From assembly GCA_963675575.1 (NCBI GenBank), contig OY776378.1, positions 1,364,001 to 1,428,000 on the forward strand: a stretch of 64,000 bases of DNA. Reading direction: 5' to 3'. Numbering within the stretch: position 1 is the stretch's first letter; the number at the start of each line of letters is the position of its first letter. This DNA comes from JAGLOK01 sp963675575 (GTDB lineage: Bacteria; Bacillota; Clostridia; Christensenellales; UMGS416). This document shows, one piece after another, positions 16,185-25,341 of this stretch. Below the pieces are notes generated by a model that saw only the letters and a list, made by a program, of their open reading frames with translations, was not told where the DNA came from and ran no database searches. Position numbers and translations under genes: made by a program.

Positions 16185-17957
16185 ATGAATAGTAGAAAAA
16201 CATATATCATCTGGACTTTTTTTATTGCACAGCTTTATTTCTTGTTTAAATTCTCCAATTATACAAGCTATGGTTATTTAATAGTATTTATACTCTCATA
16301 CCCCATTTATTTAATGACGAAATTGTTTGTTGAGCATTTATTTGAAACCATCAGCAGAGGGGAAAAATATTTTTTCAGAGATATGGCAGTTGTTTTGATT
16401 TTGAGCGTATTTCTTTATTTATCTGTTTTTGCCAAATGGGTTGACAATAATTATTTTAAAAGCTTCATACTTGCATTATCAAGGTTCACTTTCATATTTG
16501 TTTTCATATACGGCTTTTCTCACTCGCTGATGCAATGCTCTTTTAAAAGGACCTATGGCCCAAATAAAAAATATATGTTGATTTTATATGCGTTGCCATC
16601 GTTGGTAATTATGACACTTTTATGGCTGGCATCTTATCCGGCAATTATGTCTCCGGATTCAATATATATATGGACGTCGGCTATCAGAAACTCATATGAC
16701 GGGCTTAATCCGCTTATGTATACTATAGGGGTCAAACTTTTATCTCTGATTTGGGATTCGCCGGCTGTCGTTATTATTTTTCAAATATTACTTTGTTCGT
16801 TTACTTTTTCTTATGTAACATATAAACTGCGCGATTGGGGAGTAAACAGTTTTTTGTGTATTATATTATCTTTTTTGCTTCCCATGCTTCCGGTCAATTC
16901 AATTAATGCAGTAACTATGTGGAAGGATATACCATATACTATGGGGCTTATCCTGATTTCTTTTGAACTTTTAAGAGCTTTGAAGGAAAAAGACTATTAT
17001 GAAAAATATAAAAATATAATCTATTTTGCCGCTTTGGTAATTTTAGTAATGTTTACTAGACATAATGCGCCGTATGTTTTGGGCGCTTCAATCGTTATAT
17101 TCAGCGGTGTTTTATTATACAAAAAAAAGATGAAACAATGCCTTATCAATTCAGGTATTTTGGTTGCCTGTGTAATTGTTTTTATGCTTTCGATTTTCCT
17201 GACAAAAACTGCTTTAGGAGAAAGATATAAAGCCAATGAAGCGTCATCATCTTATTATGCCCTTCCTTTGCAGGGCATAATGGCGGCATACCACGATGCG
17301 AATTCTGAGGTGACAGAAAAGCAATTTGCAGAAATGGGAAAATATTTATATATGGAAGAATTACAGTCGCATTATCAGGAATTCAGCGAAAATGATAGGT
17401 GGAGAAATTTTACAAGGACGAGGAGAATTTTAAATATTGATCAAATAGAAAATGATAAGTTAGGATTTTTATCTCTGTATTTCGACTTTTTTATGCAAAA
17501 TCCTGTTATAGTTTTGCGCTCATATTTTAATCAGACTTCTATAATCTGGAGTTCAAGGGACACAAGCTATGTATCGGGTATGGCGTGGTATATAGCAAGA
17601 TTTGATGGCTTTGAAACCATAGAGCCTGATTCAAAGTTGCCAGCGCTGTCGGAAAAGGTTACAGCATTTCTTTATTCTAATCCAAAAGGAATAAGAGGCT
17701 TTTTTGAACATCCTGCCAGCATGATGATGTTAATATTAGTATTAGCCTATGTCGGGTTTAGAAAAAAGGGAGTAAAGTCTCTGGTGTTTATCCTGCCTGC
17801 GATTTTTAATTCTTTAGGTTATATGGCCTCGATTGAAGGACAATGTACACGTTATACGTATATTAATTATACTATTGCAATAATTTATTTTGTTTATGTG
17901 CTTTTAGAGGACAATGAGAGCATTGAACAAACTCAGTTAAGTATAAAAATCACATAA
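16185..17957 (+). CDS. Polytopic membrane protein, GT-C glycosyltransferase-like (DUF6020-like)
   Basis: A 590-residue protein with about a dozen hydrophobic segments spread through residues 5-345 and again near 510-580. A large extracytoplasmic part (about 355-500) separates the two blocks. After the fourth or fifth segment comes the short motif SPDS in a loop, followed by WKDIPYT and FTRHNAPY, a pattern I associate with the DUF6020 family and GT-C-fold lipid-linked sugar transferases. The C-terminal loop IEGQCTRYTYINY is conserved-looking. No glycan gene is beside it. It lies between the ispA block and the OLE RNA and may be an insertion into the ancestral gene order. The function assignment is tentative. 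Confidence 0.6.
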   Translation: MNSRKTYIIWTFFIAQLYFLFKFSNYTSYGYLIVFILSYPIYLMTKLFVEHLFETISRGEKYFFRDMAVVLILSVFLYLSVFAKWVDNNYFKSFILALSRFTFIFVFIYGFSHSLMQCSFKRTYGPNKKYMLILYALPSLVIMTLLWLASYPAIMSPDSIYIWTSAIRNSYDGLNPLMYTIGVKLLSLIWDSPAVVIIFQILLCSFTFSYVTYKLRDWGVNSFLCIILSFLLPMLPVNSINAVTMWKDIPYTMGLILISFELLRALKEKDYYEKYKNIIYFAALVILVMFTRHNAPYVLGASIVIFSGVLLYKKKMKQCLINSGILVACVIVFMLSIFLTKTALGERYKANEASSSYYALPLQGIMAAYHDANSEVTEKQFAEMGKYLYMEELQSHYQEFSENDRWRNFTRTRRILNIDQIENDKLGFLSLYFDFFMQNPVIVLRSYFNQTSIIWSSRDTSYVSGMAWYIARFDGFETIEPDSKLPALSEKVTAFLYSNPKGIRGFFEHPASMMMLILVLAYVGFRKKGVKSLVFILPAIFNSLGYMASIEGQCTRYTYINYTIAIIYFVYVLLEDNESIEQTQLSIKIT

Positions 17958-17997
17958 AACAATTGTTAATAATTAATTAAGCATTAATTAGCAAATA

Positions 17998-18026
17998 TTG
18001 AAAGAATTATTTGTGTATGATATAAT
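17998..18026 (+). promoter_or_regulatory. Promoter of the OLE RNA
   Basis: TTGAAA (17998-18003), 17 bases, TATAAT (18021-18026). The expected transcription start (about 18033) falls at the first base pairs of the OLE outer stem. Confidence 0.75.
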
Positions 18027-18033
18027 AAATACT

Positions 18034-18605
18034 GGTGGTGCAGTATTCTAGTCAGCAACACTGTTTCCGAAGACGGGGCTAAAAATCCGTTAAAGGGCAA
18101 ATCGATGAAGTTCCTTGTGTCGGCTACCGACGCCCAGTTGGGGGCTGATGCTGGGAGTTAAGAAAGAAGGGCGATCCGCAATGGCATGCGGGCGTTGACC
18201 CAGCTTTCGTGGAGACCCGTTAAGGTGGGAAACTACTTTGCGGGATTAAACCTGTATTGCGGTGATTAAAAGCTGTGTACAGTGTAGCCTGCCGTGAGTG
18301 GGATGGGTGGATTTTGGATTACGTTTTCAGCTAGCTGTGCACGCCGGCGGAAGATGATTGCCTGATGAAACCTATGTTGCAATAAAGGATAGGAAGTGGA
18401 ACGAGCTGCGGAGGAAAGCTCCTAGACTGTAGCAATCTGGCATAATGGGGATTATAGTGTGGATATTAAAGGTAATCCAGCCCTGTTCATGGCGACATGG
18501 CAGCTTCGGGTTTAAAGGGGAACCGCCTGCTCGGCGACGACAGGCACCTGATAGGGGAAATCCTGCTGGACCTATGCCGCAAGGTTTACCCATTATGTTG
18601 CCACC
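18034..18605 (+). ncRNA. ole: OLE RNA (ornate, large, extremophilic)
   Basis: A 570-base non-coding segment, clearly richer in G and C than its flanks. It lies between the ispA block and an OapA-type gene followed by dxs, tlyA, argR and recN, which is the known genomic setting of OLE RNA in anaerobic and alkaliphilic Firmicutes. GGTGG at 18034-18038 can pair with CCACC at 18601-18605 to close the whole molecule. Many local helices are visible, for example GTCGG/CCGAC at 18119-18131. OLE RNA binds the membrane protein OapA and takes part in stress and Mg2+ or energy-related responses. Short open frames inside it on both strands have no ribosome sites and are not genes. The identity is inferred from position, size, structure and the adjacent OapA. 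Confidence 0.88.
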
Positions 18606-18629
18606 TAATTTATTTTTTAAGGGTTAATA

Positions 18630-19217
18630 TTGAGTAAAAAATCCAATATGGGGACTGAAACCCCACCAAAAAAAAGGACTAACGGCTGGGTAATAAAGAT
18701 TGTAGTCCTTACTTTTATGCTTTCTATTGCAATGAGTTTGATTGCAGAGTCATTTTTGCAGTCGGTTTCATTGCCGTTTGCATCTCTTATTTTGCTGATT
18801 TTTATTTCAATTGGAATTATATTTGATACTATAGGCATATCAGTGACGGCGGCTGATTTAAAGCCGTTTATATCTATGTCATCAAAGAAAATTCCGGGAG
18901 CTGCACAGGCAATATTTTTGCTCAAGCGTGCGGATGTGGTCAGCAACATTTGCAATGATGTCGTTGGCGATATTTGCGGAATTGTAAGCGGAGCAATGGG
19001 TGCGATAATTACTATATCGATAATGGATAAGTTTAACTCACTACCTAAGATAGTGGTTGCTGTTATATTAAGTGCAGTTATAGCAACACTTACCGTGTCT
19101 GGGAAAGCGATAGGAAAAATAATCGCTATGCGCCATCACCGTGAGATAACACTGTTTGTTGGTAATTTTTTGAGAATACTACATCTTAAATTTAAAAGAG
19201 ATAAAAATGGCAAATAA
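18630..19217 (+). CDS. oapA: OLE-associated membrane protein OapA
   Basis: A 195-residue membrane protein with three or four transmembrane segments (about 20-40, 47-75, 112-132 and 138-160). OapA binds OLE RNA and carries it to the membrane. FDTIGISVTAAD (65-76) and a DxxxD pair (Asp110, Asp114 in NDVVGDICG) are visible; a DxxxD motif is characteristic of the family. It starts with TTG at 18630, eight bases or so after AAGGG and 25 bases past the OLE RNA. It overlaps dxs by 11 bases. Confidence 0.88.
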   Translation: MSKKSNMGTETPPKKRTNGWVIKIVVLTFMLSIAMSLIAESFLQSVSLPFASLILLIFISIGIIFDTIGISVTAADLKPFISMSSKKIPGAAQAIFLLKRADVVSNICNDVVGDICGIVSGAMGAIITISIMDKFNSLPKIVVAVILSAVIATLTVSGKAIGKIIAMRHHREITLFVGNFLRILHLKFKRDKNGK

Positions 19218-21072
19218 AATAATTGATAATATGTACAATTTAGAAAACCTTAAGGGTTTAAACGATAATGAATTAAAACAGCTGGCTGATGAGATTAGGC
19301 AGCTTATAATAAATACCGTATCCCTAAACGGCGGGCATTTAGCGGCCAATTTAGGTGTTGTGGAGATTGTTATTGCTCTACACAGGGTATTTGATTCTCC
19401 TAAAGATAAAATAATTTTTGATGTTGGTCACCAATGCTATGCACATAAAATACTTACAGGACGAAAAGATCTTTTTCCGACAATAAGGCAAGAAGACGGA
19501 TTGAGCGGGTTTCCTAAGAGGCAAGAGAGCAAGCATGATGCATTCAATACCGGACATTCCAGCACATCTATTTCTGCCGCTGTCGGCATGGCTAGAGCGC
19601 GCGATTTAGCGGGTGAACACAATAATGTGATAGCTATGATTGGAGACGGCGCGCTTACCGGAGGAATGGTTTGGGAGGCGCTTAACGACGCTGGGCATTA
19701 CGGCAAAAAAATAATCATAATTTTAAATGACAATGAAATGTCTATAGGGAAAAACGTTGGTGCAATATCGTCTTTACTTTCAAATTTGCGCTCGGCAAGG
19801 GGATATATTCACCTCAAAGGCATTGTGGCGAATACATTTAACGCTATTCCTTTAATAGGAAAGCCGATTAAGAATTTAATTGAAAAAATAAAAAATATTA
19901 TAAAATATGTTTTCGTGCCAAATGTTATGTTTGAGCAAATGGGTTTCAAATATTATGGCATCGTAGATGGTCACGATATAGAGGATCTTGAAAAAATATT
20001 TGAGCATGTGAAAATCATTGATGAGCCAATTATAATTCATGTGAAAACAAAAAAAGGAAAGGGCGCGAAATACGCAGAGGATAGTCCTGAAAACTATCAC
20101 AGTACTAGCCCGTTTGACGCTAAAACAGGAAAAAAATACGCGGAAAATTATAAAGTTCCCGTCGCTATGGGAAAGTATCTTATAGAACTTACAAAAAAAG
20201 ATGATAAGATTTGCGCTGTAACGGCATCCATGCAGCACGGATGCGGACTGGATGATTATAAAACCGAATTTCCCAAAAGATTTTTTGATGTGGGAATAGC
20301 TGAGCAGCATGCAGTAACTATGTGCTCCGGAATGGCCGCTGCAGGATATAAACCCGTATTTTTTGTGTACTCCACATTTTTGCAAAGAGCCTATGATCAG
20401 ATTTTGCATGATATGTGCATGCAGGACTTAGGAGTAACTATCGTAGCGTATAATACTGGAGTGTCAGGCGCAGACGGAGAAACCCATCACGGTGTTTTCG
20501 ACGTTTCATTTCTGCGTCACATTCCTAACATAAATATATTTTCACCTGCAAATATTGAGGAATCAAAAATGATGCTGAAAGAAGCGATCGATTCCGGGAA
20601 GCCTTCTGTAATATTGTTGCCCAAGAACATGCCCAATCTTTCTATTGTTAAATCGAAAGATGGCGGTAGGTGGGTAAAATATACAAAGGCAGAAATGCCA
20701 ACTGTAGCAATTTTCGCTTCAGGGAGTCCTTTGATAAACGCGATGGACGCTATTAGAATTGATGAATTATTTAAAAAAGTTGATGTATTCAATGCGAATT
20801 CTATAAAACCTTTAGACCTTGAGACATTGAAAGAGGCTGCGGGTAAATACGCGAAAATAATTACACTTGAAGATAATGTGCTTATGGGAGGCTTTGGGAG
20901 CGCAGTTCTTGAGGCGCTGGAAACGCTTGATTTCGACACTAGCAAGTTTATGCGATTTGGCTATGGCGATTCGTATATAACGCACGGGCAAATTTCATCC
21001 CTTCAAAAGCTTGCGGGAATAGACACGCCATCGATAGCCTTGTTGCTAAAAAAACTTTTGAATGATGGATAA
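19207..21072 (+). CDS. dxs: 1-deoxy-D-xylulose-5-phosphate synthase
   Basis: The 621-residue thiamine-diphosphate enzyme that joins pyruvate and glyceraldehyde 3-phosphate, the first step of the MEP isoprenoid pathway. The N-terminal domain has NGGHLAANLGVVE, FDVGHQCYAHKILTGR and the TPP motif IGDGALTGG with NDNEMSI. The middle transketolase domain has DVGIAEQHAVT and the C-terminal domain is complete. The length is normal. It overlaps oapA at its start and tlyA at its end (11 bases each), so the three are tightly coupled. Confidence 0.97.
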   Translation: MANKIIDNMYNLENLKGLNDNELKQLADEIRQLIINTVSLNGGHLAANLGVVEIVIALHRVFDSPKDKIIFDVGHQCYAHKILTGRKDLFPTIRQEDGLSGFPKRQESKHDAFNTGHSSTSISAAVGMARARDLAGEHNNVIAMIGDGALTGGMVWEALNDAGHYGKKIIIILNDNEMSIGKNVGAISSLLSNLRSARGYIHLKGIVANTFNAIPLIGKPIKNLIEKIKNIIKYVFVPNVMFEQMGFKYYGIVDGHDIEDLEKIFEHVKIIDEPIIIHVKTKKGKGAKYAEDSPENYHSTSPFDAKTGKKYAENYKVPVAMGKYLIELTKKDDKICAVTASMQHGCGLDDYKTEFPKRFFDVGIAEQHAVTMCSGMAAAGYKPVFFVYSTFLQRAYDQILHDMCMQDLGVTIVAYNTGVSGADGETHHGVFDVSFLRHIPNINIFSPANIEESKMMLKEAIDSGKPSVILLPKNMPNLSIVKSKDGGRWVKYTKAEMPTVAIFASGSPLINAMDAIRIDELFKKVDVFNANSIKPLDLETLKEAAGKYAKIITLEDNVLMGGFGSAVLEALETLDFDTSKFMRFGYGDSYITHGQISSLQKLAGIDTPSIALLLKKLLNDG

Positions 21073-21862
21073 AATAAGAATAGATATATACCTTGTTGAC
21101 AAAGGCTTTGCGCAAACCCGTACCCAGGCGCAAAGACTTATTATGGCGGGTCAAGTTCTAGCAAATGAAGTCATTATTGAAAAACCTTCACAAATTGTTT
21201 CAGAAAAAGACGTTATTCGTGTAAAAGAGTCCTTGAAATATGTAAGCCGCGGAGCATTGAAGCTTGAAAAAGCTCTGGATTCTTTCGGTATATACGTGTC
21301 TGGAAAGGAATTCATAGATTTCGGCGCTTCCACGGGAGGGTTTTCCGATGTTCTTTTACAAAGAGGAGCTTCTCATGTGACTTGCGTGGACGTGGGATAC
21401 GGGCAGCTTGCTTGGAAAATAAGAAACGATGACAGGGTAGATGTTTTTGAAAGGACAAATGCGCGATATCTTACGCCGGAAATGATAGGCGGAAAAAAAG
21501 ACGCAGCTGTTTGCGATGTTTCATTTATTTCGGTTACAAAAATTTTACCCGCCATGGATGCTTGCACAAATGACTGCGCATATATAATTATTTTAATAAA
21601 ACCGCAGTTTGAAGCCGGTAAAGAGCAGGTTGGAAAAAAAGGAATCGTAAGAGATAAAAAAACCCATGTCGGTGTAATTGAAAATGTAACTGACTTCGTT
21701 AATGAGCATACAGCTTTTTCATCTATTAAAATTGATTATTCGCCTATAACCGGCCAAAAGGGCAATATTGAGTATCTGCTTTACGCTATTAAGAAAAAAG
21801 CTCCTGAGTTAATAAATGACGATATTAAAAACAAAGTGGACGAAGCTTTTAAAAATCTATAA
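21062..21862 (+). CDS. tlyA: TlyA-family rRNA 2'-O-methyltransferase (YqxC)
   Basis: A 266-residue TlyA/hemolysin A family protein, which methylates cytidine 2'-O positions in 16S and 23S rRNA. An N-terminal S4 RNA-binding domain (about 1-60) leads to a Rossmann FtsJ-like domain with FIDFGASTGGFSDVLLQRG (SAM motif), VDVGYGQL and CDVSFIS, plus LIKPQFEAG with the catalytic Lys. Two ATGs lie in tandem (21062 and 21065); either may be used. Its place after dxs and ahead of nadK, argR and recN is the standard Firmicutes order. Confidence 0.93.
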   Translation: MMDKIRIDIYLVDKGFAQTRTQAQRLIMAGQVLANEVIIEKPSQIVSEKDVIRVKESLKYVSRGALKLEKALDSFGIYVSGKEFIDFGASTGGFSDVLLQRGASHVTCVDVGYGQLAWKIRNDDRVDVFERTNARYLTPEMIGGKKDAAVCDVSFISVTKILPAMDACTNDCAYIIILIKPQFEAGKEQVGKKGIVRDKKTHVGVIENVTDFVNEHTAFSSIKIDYSPITGQKGNIEYLLYAIKKKAPELINDDIKNKVDEAFKNL

Positions 21863-21878
21863 TTTTTAAAGTCAATGT

Positions 21879-21907
21879 TTGAACAATAGGTAAATATGAA
21901 TTATAAT
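21879..21907 (+). promoter_or_regulatory. Internal promoter ahead of nadK-argR-recN
   Basis: TTGAAC (21879-21884), 17 bases, TATAAT (21902-21907), in the 103-base gap after tlyA. It would let nadK, argR and recN be expressed apart from the upstream isoprenoid genes. Confidence 0.65.
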
Positions 21908-21965
21908 ACAAAAGAATGAATAAAGCGGAAATGGGAATTTTGAAGCAAGAAATTTAAATGAAATA

Positions 21966-22832
21966 ATGAAAAAAAGCAATTTAAAAACAGGAATATTCAT
22001 AAATACTGATAAAGACAAAAGCATGGCTATACGCAAAAAGCTTGAAGCCTTGCTTATAGAGCATGGGGCGGATGTTATTGTTGTTGAAAACGGTAAAAAA
22101 TTCCGAGCTGATTCTTCTGGAGTGGAAGACCTTAGAGATAACTGCGAAGTTGTATTTTCTGTTGGCGGTGACGGAACTTTGCTTGCAGCTCAAAGAAGCC
22201 TGTTTGGAACAGATGTGAAAATATTGGGGGTTAACGCCGGCAGAAAAGGCTTTTTAATTGAATTGGATGAAGACTCCTTGGAAAGCGGGTTGAACAACTT
22301 TTTTAACGGCGAATACTATGTGGAAGAAAGAAACGCGCTGTGTGGGAGCGTAAATAGTATAGACACCAATGACGAAATGTCAAAAGATATAGCGATTAAT
22401 GAGTTTGCAATAACAAGAGGCTCAACAACAGGAATTATTAAAATTAAAATATATGTAGGCGGAGAATTGACGGAAGCTTTCTCTGCCGATGGTGTTTTGA
22501 TTTCGACTCCAACCGGGTCAACCGCATATTCTTTGTCAGCGGGGGGGCCTGTAGTGATGCCTGAAGTCAGATGTACGCTAATAACTCCAATATGTGCGCA
22601 TTCTTTGCATACTAGGCCGTTTATTGCCCCTGATAATTTAACAATTGAAATAGTCGCCGAATACAGAGAAGGGGATGTTTTGCTTATTGCAGACGGTCAG
22701 CTGTCAAGAAAGATTCCCGATGGTTATAAGGCCGTGATAAAAAAATCTGATATAAATGCGAAGTTTGTAAGAATTGATAAAAAGAATATGTATGCTGCAT
22801 TCAGGGATAAAATGCTTCAGCATACGGACTAG
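21966..22832 (+). CDS. nadK: NAD kinase
   Basis: The 288-residue NAD+ kinase that makes NADP+. GGDGT lies at 67-71, followed by the NEFAITRG and TPTGSTAYSLSAGGP motifs and the HSLHTRPF stretch, in the usual order. No clear ribosome site precedes the ATG at 21966, unusual in this window; the N-terminus KTGIFINTDKD is nevertheless what the family has (a short strand before the acidic loop). argR follows after 14 bases. Confidence 0.95.
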   Translation: MKKSNLKTGIFINTDKDKSMAIRKKLEALLIEHGADVIVVENGKKFRADSSGVEDLRDNCEVVFSVGGDGTLLAAQRSLFGTDVKILGVNAGRKGFLIELDEDSLESGLNNFFNGEYYVEERNALCGSVNSIDTNDEMSKDIAINEFAITRGSTTGIIKIKIYVGGELTEAFSADGVLISTPTGSTAYSLSAGGPVVMPEVRCTLITPICAHSLHTRPFIAPDNLTIEIVAEYREGDVLLIADGQLSRKIPDGYKAVIKKSDINAKFVRIDKKNMYAAFRDKMLQHTD

Positions 22833-22846
22833 ATGGTAGGGGGAAT

Positions 22847-23296
22847 ATGAAAAACAAAAGACAAGTTTTGATAATGGAGCTTATCAATTCAAAGGATATT
22901 GAAACGCAGGAAGATTTGGCTGCACAACTCAAAGAAGCTGGGCAGGATGTGACCCAAGCCACGGTGTCAAGGGATATTAAGGAATTAAATCTTGTTAAAG
23001 TTCCCGATAACAAAGGTGGGCACAAGTATGCGAGCCAGTTAAGTGCTTCGTCAGGTGTTTCTTCAAGGCACTTGAGGATTTTTGCCGATACGGTTATTTC
23101 AATAGATTATTCTGGACCTATGATAGTTATAAAAACAATGACAGGCTCCGCAAACGCTGCCGCTGAAACTTTGGACGCTTTAGGTTGGGATGAGTTTCTT
23201 GGAACAATAGCTGGAGACAACACCATTTTTATGATATTAAAAAAAGACGCAAGCGCGGCGGAGATTTGCGAAAAGCTAAAACAATTGTTGGACTGA
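22847..23296 (+). CDS. argR: Arginine repressor ArgR
   Basis: A 149-residue hexameric arginine-responsive repressor. The N-terminal winged helix has DIETQEDLAAQLKEAG and QATVSRDIKELNLVK, the recognition helix. The C-terminal domain has the GTIAGDNTIFMI motif that binds arginine at the trimer interface. GGGGGAA precedes the ATG. Neighbours nadK and recN are conserved across Firmicutes. No arginine biosynthesis gene is in the window. Confidence 0.96.
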   Translation: MKNKRQVLIMELINSKDIETQEDLAAQLKEAGQDVTQATVSRDIKELNLVKVPDNKGGHKYASQLSASSGVSSRHLRIFADTVISIDYSGPMIVIKTMTGSANAAAETLDALGWDEFLGTIAGDNTIFMILKKDASAAEICEKLKQLLD

Positions 23297-23304
23297 GGTA
23301 ATTA

Positions 23305-25029
23305 ATGCTGTTACAGCTTTCAATTAGAAATATTGCGGTTATAGAAAGCGCTGAAATAGCTTTCGGAGCCGGGTTGAATATTTTATCAGGTGAAACAGGC
23401 GCGGGGAAATCGATAATAATTGATTCCGTGAACCTTATTTTGGGCGAGCGCGCGGATAGAACACTTATTCGCACTGGGGCTGACAGCGGCTATGTTGAAG
23501 CTTTATTCGATATTTCAGGATGCCCAAAGGTGCGCAAAACACTTTATGAAATGTATGAAGACAACGATGGAGAACTCGTTATAAGCCGAGAGCTTTCTTC
23601 GGTTGGTCGAAATACGTGCAGGATAAACGGTCGTATGGCAACGCTTTTTCAACTTTCTCAGATTACGAAAGATTTAATAGATATACACGGACAGCATGAG
23701 CATCAGTCATTGCTTAATCCAAACAATCATCTGAATGTTTTAGACGCTTTTTGCAAATCGGAGCTTGCGCCGGTTCTTTCAGATTATAAAAAAAACCTAA
23801 AAGAATATCACACTTTATGCAAAAGGATTGAATCGCTTAAAACAGACGACCTTGAAAAGCAAAGGCGTCTTGATATGCTGAATTTTCAGCTTAAAGAGAT
23901 TGAAAACATGAATTTACAAGTAGGGGAGGAAGAGGAATTAAGGTCTCAGCGCGATATTTTGCTTCATGCAGAAAAAATCAAAGATGCGGTTGAAACTTCA
24001 TATGTGATGTTTTCTGGGCAAGGCGAAATGGATCAAGGCATCGTCGGACGTTTGGATGGCGCAAAAAGAGCGCTTGATGATATTTCAGACATTTCAGAGC
24101 ATTATCAGAATCTCTTAAACAGATTGGATTCGCTTATGATAGAAAGCGAAGACATCACAGAGGAACTGCAGAAACTAAAATTTGCCGGAACCTACACTGA
24201 AGGTGATTTGGACAGTATTGAATCAAGAATTAGCGATGTAAATAAGCTTAAGAGGAAATATGGTTCTTCAGTGGAAGAAATACTGGAATACTTGGACAGC
24301 ATAAAAAAACAAATTAGTGATTTGGAAGAGAACGAATTTGTTATCGGAGATTTACTTAATAAAAAGGAAAAACTGTATGCTCAGCTTGAAATCTTAGCCA
24401 AAAAGATAACATCTATAAGAAAAGAAGAAGGAATAAAACTCAGTGAAAATATATTGAATCAGCTTTCCAATCTGGGAATGGAAAGAGCAAAGTTTAATGT
24501 TGAAATTGATCAAAAGTATGATTCCGACGGTGCGATGATGTTTTTAAACTCGGGCGCTGACACAGTTGAGTTTTTTATAGCTACAAATCCGGGAGAAGCG
24601 CTAAAGCCTCTTAATAAAATAGCTTCAGGCGGAGAGATTTCCAGAATAATGTTGGCGCTAAAAACTATATCATCGGCGAGCGATGGCATTTCCACCGTTA
24701 TTTTTGATGAAATAGACACAGGAATAAGCGGCAAAATGGCTTCTGTTGTGGCGCAAAAACTTGCAACGATTGCAACCGGACATCAAGTCATATGTGTGAC
24801 GCACACAGCGCAAATTGCTGCAATGGCGGATGTTCACAATTATATAGAAAAGATAACGGATCAAAACAAAGCTAAAACTGATGTTAAGCTTTTGGGCGAG
24901 CAGGAAAGATATATGGAAATTTCAAGACTTGTCGGAGGGAACAACATCAGTCAATACAGCGATATTCACGCAAAAGAGATTGTCGCATGGTCAAGGGAGT
25001 TTAAAAAATCACTTATAGTTCGAACGTAA
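23305..25029 (+). CDS. recN: DNA repair protein RecN
   Basis: A 574-residue SMC-like ATPase for double-strand break repair. The Walker A motif GETGAGKS lies near 29-36, followed by the ATTENTION-GETTING family stretch DIHGQHEHQSLL at about 131-142. A long coiled coil lies in the middle (about 155-400). The C-terminal ABC half has IASGGEISRIMLALK (signature) and VIFDEIDTGISG (Walker B). GAGGT lies ahead of the ATG. It is the last gene of the block. Confidence 0.96.
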   Translation: MLLQLSIRNIAVIESAEIAFGAGLNILSGETGAGKSIIIDSVNLILGERADRTLIRTGADSGYVEALFDISGCPKVRKTLYEMYEDNDGELVISRELSSVGRNTCRINGRMATLFQLSQITKDLIDIHGQHEHQSLLNPNNHLNVLDAFCKSELAPVLSDYKKNLKEYHTLCKRIESLKTDDLEKQRRLDMLNFQLKEIENMNLQVGEEEELRSQRDILLHAEKIKDAVETSYVMFSGQGEMDQGIVGRLDGAKRALDDISDISEHYQNLLNRLDSLMIESEDITEELQKLKFAGTYTEGDLDSIESRISDVNKLKRKYGSSVEEILEYLDSIKKQISDLEENEFVIGDLLNKKEKLYAQLEILAKKITSIRKEEGIKLSENILNQLSNLGMERAKFNVEIDQKYDSDGAMMFLNSGADTVEFFIATNPGEALKPLNKIASGGEISRIMLALKTISSASDGISTVIFDEIDTGISGKMASVVAQKLATIATGHQVICVTHTAQIAAMADVHNYIEKITDQNKAKTDVKLLGEQERYMEISRLVGGNNISQYSDIHAKEIVAWSREFKKSLIVRT

Positions 25030-25341
25030 CGAATTTTTTTTCGAGCAGAAAATATTTTACTGCAAATTTGATTAGCATTATAAGAATCCAATATAAATTT
25101 TTTAATATTTTTTTGGAAAATAAATATATTTATTTCTTAATATTACTGAAACAGTTTAGTAACTCAAATTCACTATTTAGCTTTTAACTTAAGGCTAAAA
25201 AGGGTATTTTACAGTTTGTTCATACATTGATAATCCAAATTTGATAAAATATTTTAGTCTGAAAAATTATATTTAACTATAATTTTGGGGCACAAAGTTA
25301 AAGTATTTGCATCAGTATCGAAGAAAAGCAGGAGGAAACTA
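25030..25341. other. AT-rich intergenic region after recN
   Basis: 312 bases without a gene. There is a T-rich run after the recN stop but no clear stem. TATAAT-like sequences occur near 25270-25280 without a convincing -35 box, so the promoter of the ABC genes is not resolved. An in-frame upstream ATG at 25285 lacks a ribosome site. Confidence 0.5.

Noticed and set aside
18034..18605. RNase P RNA or a group II intron as the identity of the GC-rich region
   Set aside because: It contains GAGGAAAG only in the interior and lacks the paired RNase P core elements near both ends. There is no intron-encoded protein or domain V-like end. The OapA neighbour fits OLE RNA better.
18372..18627. Short open frames on both strands inside the OLE RNA
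   Set aside because: No ribosome sites, composition follows the structured RNA, and no recognisable protein motif.
19876..20409. Minus-strand frame of 177 codons inside dxs
   Set aside because: Antisense shadow of a well-conserved gene, without a ribosome site and with low-complexity Phe/Ile runs.
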